Source of the DNA: Mesocentrotus franciscanus
Taxonomy: Eukaryota; Echinodermata; Echinoidea; Camarodonta; Strongylocentrotidae
Direction: 5' to 3'
Length of the DNA stretch: 64,000 nt
Assembly: GCA_037976565.1 (NCBI GenBank)
Contig: CP137671.1
Span: 19,473,910-19,537,909, forward strand
The position numbers were made by a program, and so were the translations under genes. Numbering within the stretch: position 1 is the stretch's first letter; every line of letters begins with the position of its first letter. The notes below the pieces were generated by a model, which was not told where the DNA came from, made no database searches, and saw only the letters and a program-made list of their open reading frames with translations. Positions 59,093-64,000 of this stretch are shown in pieces.

Positions 59093-59356
59093 CAAAAAGA
59101 TGTTGTACTGCCCTTTAGGTGCCAAAACATGGGTTGGCCGGTCGGAAATCTTTTTTTTTTCTTTCTTTCTCTTTTTACTTTTTTTCTTTCTCCCTCTTTG
59201 GGCTCATATTTCTCACTTTTGAATGCTTCAATACTTATTTTTGTATTCATTAAACAATTTTTTCAAAAAAACCGTTAAAAAAAAAACTTTTTTAAAAAGC
59301 CGACCGTAGATTTCAAGAATTTTAGGTCGGTCGCAAAGGGCAATACAACATCTTTG
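59093..59356. mobile_element. MITE with CAAAGATGTTGTA termini nested in duplication unit 2
   Basis: CAAAAAGATGTTGTACTGCC at the left is inverted as GGGCAATACAACATCTTTG at the right, and GGCCGGTCGG pairs with CCGACC further in. It is absent from unit 1, so it inserted after the duplication. Between the arms are T- and A-runs. The Lys-rich minus frame 58954-59250 is an artefact. Confidence 0.8.
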
Positions 59357-59404
59357 TTTTTTTAAAATAACGTCCAATGGTCGACTTTGAATGATTACCA
59401 CTTG

Positions 59405-59423
59405 CCGCAAGTGGGCGCTAGAG
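59405..59423 (+). promoter_or_regulatory. CTCF-like site in duplication unit 2
   Basis: CCGCAAGTGGGCGCTAGAG, one substitution (G to T) from the unit 1 site. Surrounding bases are also conserved, as expected for a duplicate. Confidence 0.35.
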
Positions 59424-59538
59424 ACATTTGGATTTCGTTGAGACTACAACCATCATAAAGAGCATGGTCTGATCACCAAAATCATCATTCTCATCTTATT
59501 ATAAATCTTATTATCACGGCCATAACGACCACCATCAT

Positions 59539-59578
59539 CTTATTGATACACGTCTGTAAAAACGCAATTACACACATC
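59539..59578 (+). mobile_element. Isolated 3' tail of the 7SL-like SINE
   Basis: TTGATACACGTCTGTAAAAA followed by C(G/C)CAAT(T/C)ACACAC matches the end of the element at 48960-49145. The head is missing (5' truncation). Confidence 0.7.
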
Positions 59579-59699
59579 ATCAGCCGTCTACCATCTTCTT
59601 CATCATCACCATCATTCATTGCAACCACCCTCATCATCCTCCTCCTCATCATGACCCTATCATATTAATCATCATGATCATCATCATAATCACATTACA

Positions 59700-59977
59700 A
59701 ATTGCAATTTCTTTACTTTTTCTGTTTGAACTCCTTTACTTGATATTTATTTCCCGCCATTTTTGTTTACCAAATCCTATTTTATTAGGGAAGATGTCTT
59801 GACAAAACTCCCCCCCCCCTTTTTTTTTTACAGCTGTGCCCAATTTAGTTCTGTCATTTAACATTTATGTCATTCAAATGTATCAACGTATAAAATTGCA
59901 TGTTTTTAATTGATATATTTTTTACAAATGTTTTATACAAAGATGGAACCTAAATAAAGTTAATTGAATTGAATTGA
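59700..59977 (+). mobile_element. Possible LINE 3' end
   Basis: T-rich sequence ending CCTAAATAAAGTTAATTG and then GAATT repeats, the look of an L2/CR1-type 3' tail. No coding part is present. Confidence 0.4.
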
Positions 59978-61135
59978 TGTGTCAAAGCCCTTTGCTACTA
60001 AAGTTAGAAAATAAGTGGACAAGGAGTAATTTTTTTTTTTTTTGGGGGGGGGGGGGACACATGCCCCCTGGATCCCTTACCCATGCAGATAGCAAATTAA
60101 TTTTAAACATTTAAATAAATTGCTAATAGCAAAACACCATAAAAAGATAAATCACTGCTTTAAAATTAGTTCGTTAAAATGAAAAGGATTTGAATGGTCC
60201 CATATACAAAATTTGTATGTGAACACCTTTTATGAGGGGAATCTTTTAACTATATATACTTGCATGCATGCATGTCGTAACAATTTTTTTTGTCTAGATT
60301 GACAAAGAAAAGGTTAGCAATGAATACAAATACAGTATAATTACCTCTGTAATAGCATTTATTTACATTTCATAGATACAAAATATTCTTCAAGATATAG
60401 ATTTACAAGTGTTACAGTTATAACTTTATAACAATTACAGTTTTCACATTACTTGACGATATATTTACTCATGAGATTAATAAAATAGATTGGCTGGCTT
60501 TCATTAAAAAGAAACAGAAGATATCTGACATATCTTGAAATGAAGTGGGGAAATAGACACAAAGTTATGTGTAGTTATACACGAAGGCAAGGCAGATTTC
60601 TGCTCACAGCAAAGAGAAACAAAAAGATTTATTTTCAATCTGTGCTCATTTCCCGTCCTTGAAGTATGACAGAATGCAATGAGACAGATAAATGAAGAGA
60701 GCATGTACACATATAAATATAATCATCATAATAAATACGAGGAAAGAAAAGAAGAGCAGAAATGGAAAGAATAACAACTCGAAAGATTGTGTCTTTCGTT
60801 TCAAATAATTTTTGTCTCTGGAAAAGCCTGACTGAGGTCAAATAGATGTCCACAACCACCTTTAAACAACAATACACAGGTATATATTTGGCATTCTGTA
60901 GGCAAAAGGTCATTTATCAGAGAAGTCAAAAAAGATTAAAGACACACAGCCCGCAATTACAATAAGTGTATACCGTTCTTGTGTTCAACATTGTTTAATG
61001 TCAAAAAGAAATATATATCATATCTGCTGTGCAATAGCACTTAAAAACCCAGGTCAGGCATGTAAATTTTCTTTCTATTGTTATGTATCTTTCTCTCTCT
61101 CTTCTCCGTGATTTTCCTGATATTATTTTCTTTTT
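59978..61135. other. Intergenic or distal CHMP2B 3' region
   Basis: AT-rich with T and G runs near 60030-60057. Minus-strand AATAAA signals (plus TTTATT) occur, for example near 60358 and 60627, but none can be assigned as the CHMP2B polyadenylation site. Confidence 0.4.
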
Positions 61136-61511
61136 TTAAAGGTATAGACCAGTTCTGGTCATGCGATTGCATTGTGAAAGAAACGTGGAATCGATCAGAA
61201 ATGGTTGATCAGCTAGCATATAAGTCGGTGTGTACTGCAAGGTTCTGGAATCATCAAAATGGTAAGAAATTTGGCCCAGTCTTGGTAAAGTTACAAGCAC
61301 TGTACACAGAAAGATGTATATGGGACTACCCTATATATATCCAGTCCGGATAGATATGATAATTTACCAAATATATCAATTAATAGGCGGTTTCCCGGCA
61401 AAATTTGTATCATTACGTATTAGTAAAAAAACATTCTTTCACATGATTGGTAATAAGAGCTTCCATTTCATTTATTGAGGGAGCACTTCCATAACTGGTC
61501 TATACAATTAA
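61136..61511 (+). mobile_element. TTAA-type MITE, subfamily B, copy 4
   Basis: Starts TTAAAGGTATAGACCAGTTC and ends ATAACTGGTCTATACAATTAA. Both termini carry the same variant (TATAGACCAG) relative to other B copies. Confidence 0.92.
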
Positions 61512-61605
61512 TCTTTGAATGTGGAAATTAATAAATGAAATGAGATGCAATTTAAAAATATGCTGCAAAACAACAAGGAAGATTACATGACCAGTGGATG
61601 TACTT

Positions 61606-62413
61606 GCATACAAGATCTGTTTAGAGCCAGAAGTGTGTTAACTCTGTGTAAAAGAAAACCTCACCCCGAAGAAAAAGTGTATGTATGCTGAAAGATGAGT
61701 TTTATTCCTCCCTATTCATGTTCAATATTCCTTATGAAAATGTACGAGAAATAATTATATAAGATATTCTTGGCATGATGCGATGTCTTTGACCATGAAA
61801 TGGGCGCAGCCATGTACTTGATGATGTGACAAGGCGAACTTGTACATGTATCATGCATCAAGCATTATTTGGCAAAACTTTTTCATTCAATTACGAAACC
61901 TTTACTTTTCGCTATGGGAGAATCATAGGTTAAAAAGTAAAAAATAATACATGTATGTATTTGAAGAAAAATATTCAACCTGGGAACAATCGTAACTCAT
62001 TTATTTCAAAATACTAAAATATAACAGTTGACAATCTATTTCAGTTACACGAAACCTTCACCCCAGAAGAGCAACAATGTATTTATACAATTTGCATTCT
62101 GACAATTATAGTACATGAGATAGTAGCAGGTGAATGAAATATTTGCATCCATAAAGTTTGAATACATTTACTTGACTGACGACTTCGCATAGTACTTCAT
62201 GTTATCAACAAATTGGAGATGCCCATGTCGTGCTGAGAAACTTGACATTGTTCTAAGTTTTTAACTCTCTCATACACTTTGGTGAGGAATTTTGTAGAAT
62301 GATAGGCAAGAATACAATAAATTCTCTCAGAATATTATTTCTTGGGGTGAGGTTTCCTTGAAAGTACAACTGTATATGAGTGAACATCCTTCTGGCTCCA
62401 AACAGACGGCAAA
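61606..62413. mobile_element. Possible 800-bp inverted-repeat element, GAGCCAGAAGG family
   Basis: Left: CTGTTTAGAGCCAGAAG and then AAAACCTCACCCC(G)AAGAA. The right end gives, on the minus strand, CTGTTTGGAGCCAGAAGG and then GAAACCTCACCCCAAGAA. The interior is AT-rich without a transposase frame. It could instead be two separate small insertions in opposite orientation. Confidence 0.5.
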
Positions 62414-62866
62414 TAAGAAGTTGAAGTTCACACCATTTTCAAAGGCATACAAGTACATGTAGGTCCAACTAGGCACCCATTTGCTAAGTGCCTTGGTTGG
62501 AGGGGACACCTGTATAGAAAATGCTTTGTATCAGGGCACGAGCACCAGGATCTTGCTTGAAGGTCAAGTGAACAAACCCCTACACATAAAGCAAGGCCTA
62601 TATGGACTCATTTAACAGCCAATGTGGCAGAAGATAAGTGGTATCTTTGGCCTAGGAATGGGTCAAACATTCAAAGGCAAATGCATGGTATTCCTTCTCC
62701 ATATCTTACCGTTTCTCAAAGAACTTGGACCTGCCAAAATATCAGCTATAATGATACTCTGGACATCGTTTCACTGAACAATCATAAGTACAAGTTGGCG
62801 ATATCATATTGAAGCTTGTGTAATAAAATCAACGTACCTTTTAATGGGATGTCAACGAATTTGTAC

Positions 62867-63061
62867 TTAAAGCAGGACTGCACTACTTGTAGCTACTTGC
62901 GCCCTCTATATAGCCAACAATGCCTAAGCGGTACCCGTTGATCCCCCAGGGTCCCCCTTTTCTTATGTTAATTGAGAGCTGATTTGATGAGATAACCACC
63001 TGTCAGTGACCACGCAGGGAGGTCTGATCCCCCTGGCCAAACTAGTGCAGACAGGCTTTAA
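62867..63061 (-). mobile_element. TTAA-type MITE with AGC...CTGCA termini, copy 2
   Basis: 195 bp bounded by TTAAAGCAGGACTGCACTAC and CTAGTGCAGACAGGCTTTAA. Inverse-oriented copy of 49682-49879. It lies 235 bp past the CHMP2B stop codon, so it may be transcribed as part of the 3' UTR. Confidence 0.9.
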
Positions 63062-63295
63062 GATGATTTTGTGAAACAGTGCCCTGATGTCATTGACATG
63101 ACTTTGTATAATGTATCATCTATCACACTAAGCAACATATGGTACAGTCACACTGAACTAAACACATATCATGATATCGAGTGTCTTTGATGAGTTCTTA
63201 CGGCCACCTCAAATGGACACGAGCCAATGACTGATAAAAACAGGTATAAAAATAGATACAAATACATGTATATCAATGGCAGAGAAGAAAATAAG

Positions 63296-63403
63296 TTATT
63301 CCCGCATCAACCTGGCGAGTTGATCTTCTATCGCTTTGTCCTTTGCTTGTGAGTCGGACGCTTTGGACGGGAGAGCTCCCTTGTAACCTGGTGCATCGGC
63401 AAG
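63296..63403 (-). CDS. CHMP2B: CHMP2B (ESCRT-III subunit), terminal coding exon
   Basis: A minus-strand acceptor (TCTCTACCCAG at 63404-63414) is followed by 35 codons and a TAA (63296-63298). The peptide begins LADAPGYKGALPSKAS and ends AIEDQLARLMRE. As I recall human CHMP2B, its end has the same order: (M/L)A-AP, then a Ser/Ala linker with LPS, then a helical tail with IE-QLKAL. Here IEDQLARL occupies the place of that MIT-interacting motif, which binds the VPS4 ATPase for ESCRT-III recycling. CHMP2B acts on endosomes in multivesicular body formation. Length and phase-0 boundary fit a last exon. Upstream exons lie beyond 64000. Other CHMP proteins share the tail motif, but the AP and LPS spacing favours CHMP2B. 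Confidence 0.8.
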   Translation of the reverse strand, partial: LADAPGYKGALPSKASDSQAKDKAIEDQLARLMRE

Positions 63404-63594
63404 CTGGGTAGAGAGATTAAACAGAGAGGAATAATATCAATAGTACAGTTTCGTGCAGGTTGGTGTACGGAAGGTGTTGTCAAAGAGGAGTAATTAGATG
63501 TACGGTGGAAAAGGAGGAATGTACAAAGGGAGGGATGCAGAGGAGAAAAGAGAAGGAATGAGAAATCAAAGAGAGAAAAAGGGTGAGACAGGAG

Positions 63595-63626
<32 letters not shown>

Positions 63627-64000
63627 ATAATGGAGAAAGATAGAGAGAGATAGAAGAGAGGATGAGAAATAAATGAGTATGAGAGAAAAAGAGAAAGAGA
63701 GAAACGTAGTGGATGGGAATGGTAAATAATGCAGTTTATTGTACATTGTACAGCAACTGTACAGCAATATTATTCAATTTCACTGCAAATATGGCTGAAA
63801 TTTATCTTTCAATAAATAAATCATATAGTATTCCCTTACAAGTTACTGCATTATAATATTCTCTTCAACTGAGCACTTTTCGTTAAATTATTTATGCCAA
63901 GGAGGAGTCAAGGAGTTAAGCTAAAAATTACAACACCCAGTAGCAATGATTTCCTACAGCTGATACATCTTCACATAAAAGAGTCTTTATACCAAATGGT
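63404..64000 (-). other. CHMP2B last intron, with a (GA)n microsatellite
   Basis: Intronic sequence upstream of the terminal exon. It contains purine-rich DNA at 63530-63710 with about 13 GA units at 63600-63625. The Ser/Leu-rich minus frame here is a repeat translation. No penultimate exon is visible before the window ends. Confidence 0.6.

Larger units (their letters stand above)
58641..59466 (+). repeat. Tandem duplication of about 280 bp, second unit interrupted by a MITE
   Basis: Unit 1 (58641-58920) and unit 2 (58921-59466) share GGTGTTGAGGAA, GAAGCATAATTATGAGAGAG, a GATGATGATG tract, CTGACAATGT, TGGTCGACTTTG, CTTGCCGCAAG, GGGCGCTAGAGACATTTGG and TTTCGTTGAGACTAC. Unit 2 contains an extra element of about 264 bp (59093-59356). 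Confidence 0.9.

Noticed and set aside
1..64000. CRISPR array, bacterial operon or prophage content
   Set aside because: No direct repeats with regular unique spacers, no ribosome binding sites and no gene-dense strands. Splice signals and SINEs show animal nuclear DNA.

Overview
The window looks like animal nuclear DNA, most likely from an echinoderm and probably a sea urchin. It is AT-rich and intron-rich, full of the palindrome TACATGTA, and carries TTAGGG-type telomere-like tracts, tRNA-headed SINEs and many short inverted-repeat transposons. The species assignment is inference from composition and from the two recognisable genes. There is no bacterial, viral or organellar gene organisation.

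The window is gene-poor. Two protein-coding pieces are recognisable, both on the minus strand. (1) The first coding exon of a SAMD5/SASH1-type SAM-domain gene lies at 46627-47169. It starts four codons after an in-frame stop and ends in a GTAAGT splice donor, and the rest of the gene must lie to the left. (2) The last coding exon of the ESCRT-III gene CHMP2B lies at 63296-63403. It has a splice acceptor, an LPS-rich linker and a C-terminal MIT-interacting motif. A possible third exon (1-82, minus) runs off the left edge and is not identified. Nearly all other open frames are chance frames, simple repeats or transposon sequence.

Layout: 1-46.6 kb would be the large first intron of the SAM gene (or intron plus intergenic DNA). 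It holds CT/GA microsatellites, SINEs, foldback elements, local tandem duplications and several high-complexity islands that could be cis-regulatory modules. 39.6-41.8 kb is a complete 2.17-kb hAT-like element with inverted ends. 46.6-47.7 kb is the SAM-gene exon and its CpG-rich upstream region. 47.7-63.3 kb is intergenic DNA plus the CHMP2B 3' side. It carries an Alu-domain-like SINE, TTAA-flanked MITEs, trinucleotide microsatellites, a telomere-like tract and a tandem duplication with two CTCF-like sites.

The most informative signal is the mobile-element stratigraphy. At least six families of non-autonomous inverted-repeat elements end at TTAA. For two of them the window also contains a paralogous unoccupied site, so TTAA target duplication can be read directly from this sequence. 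One family exists as two mosaic subfamilies that share over 200 bp of interior but carry different, internally matched termini. No database search was possible; homology calls rest on recognised motifs and on repeats compared within the window.
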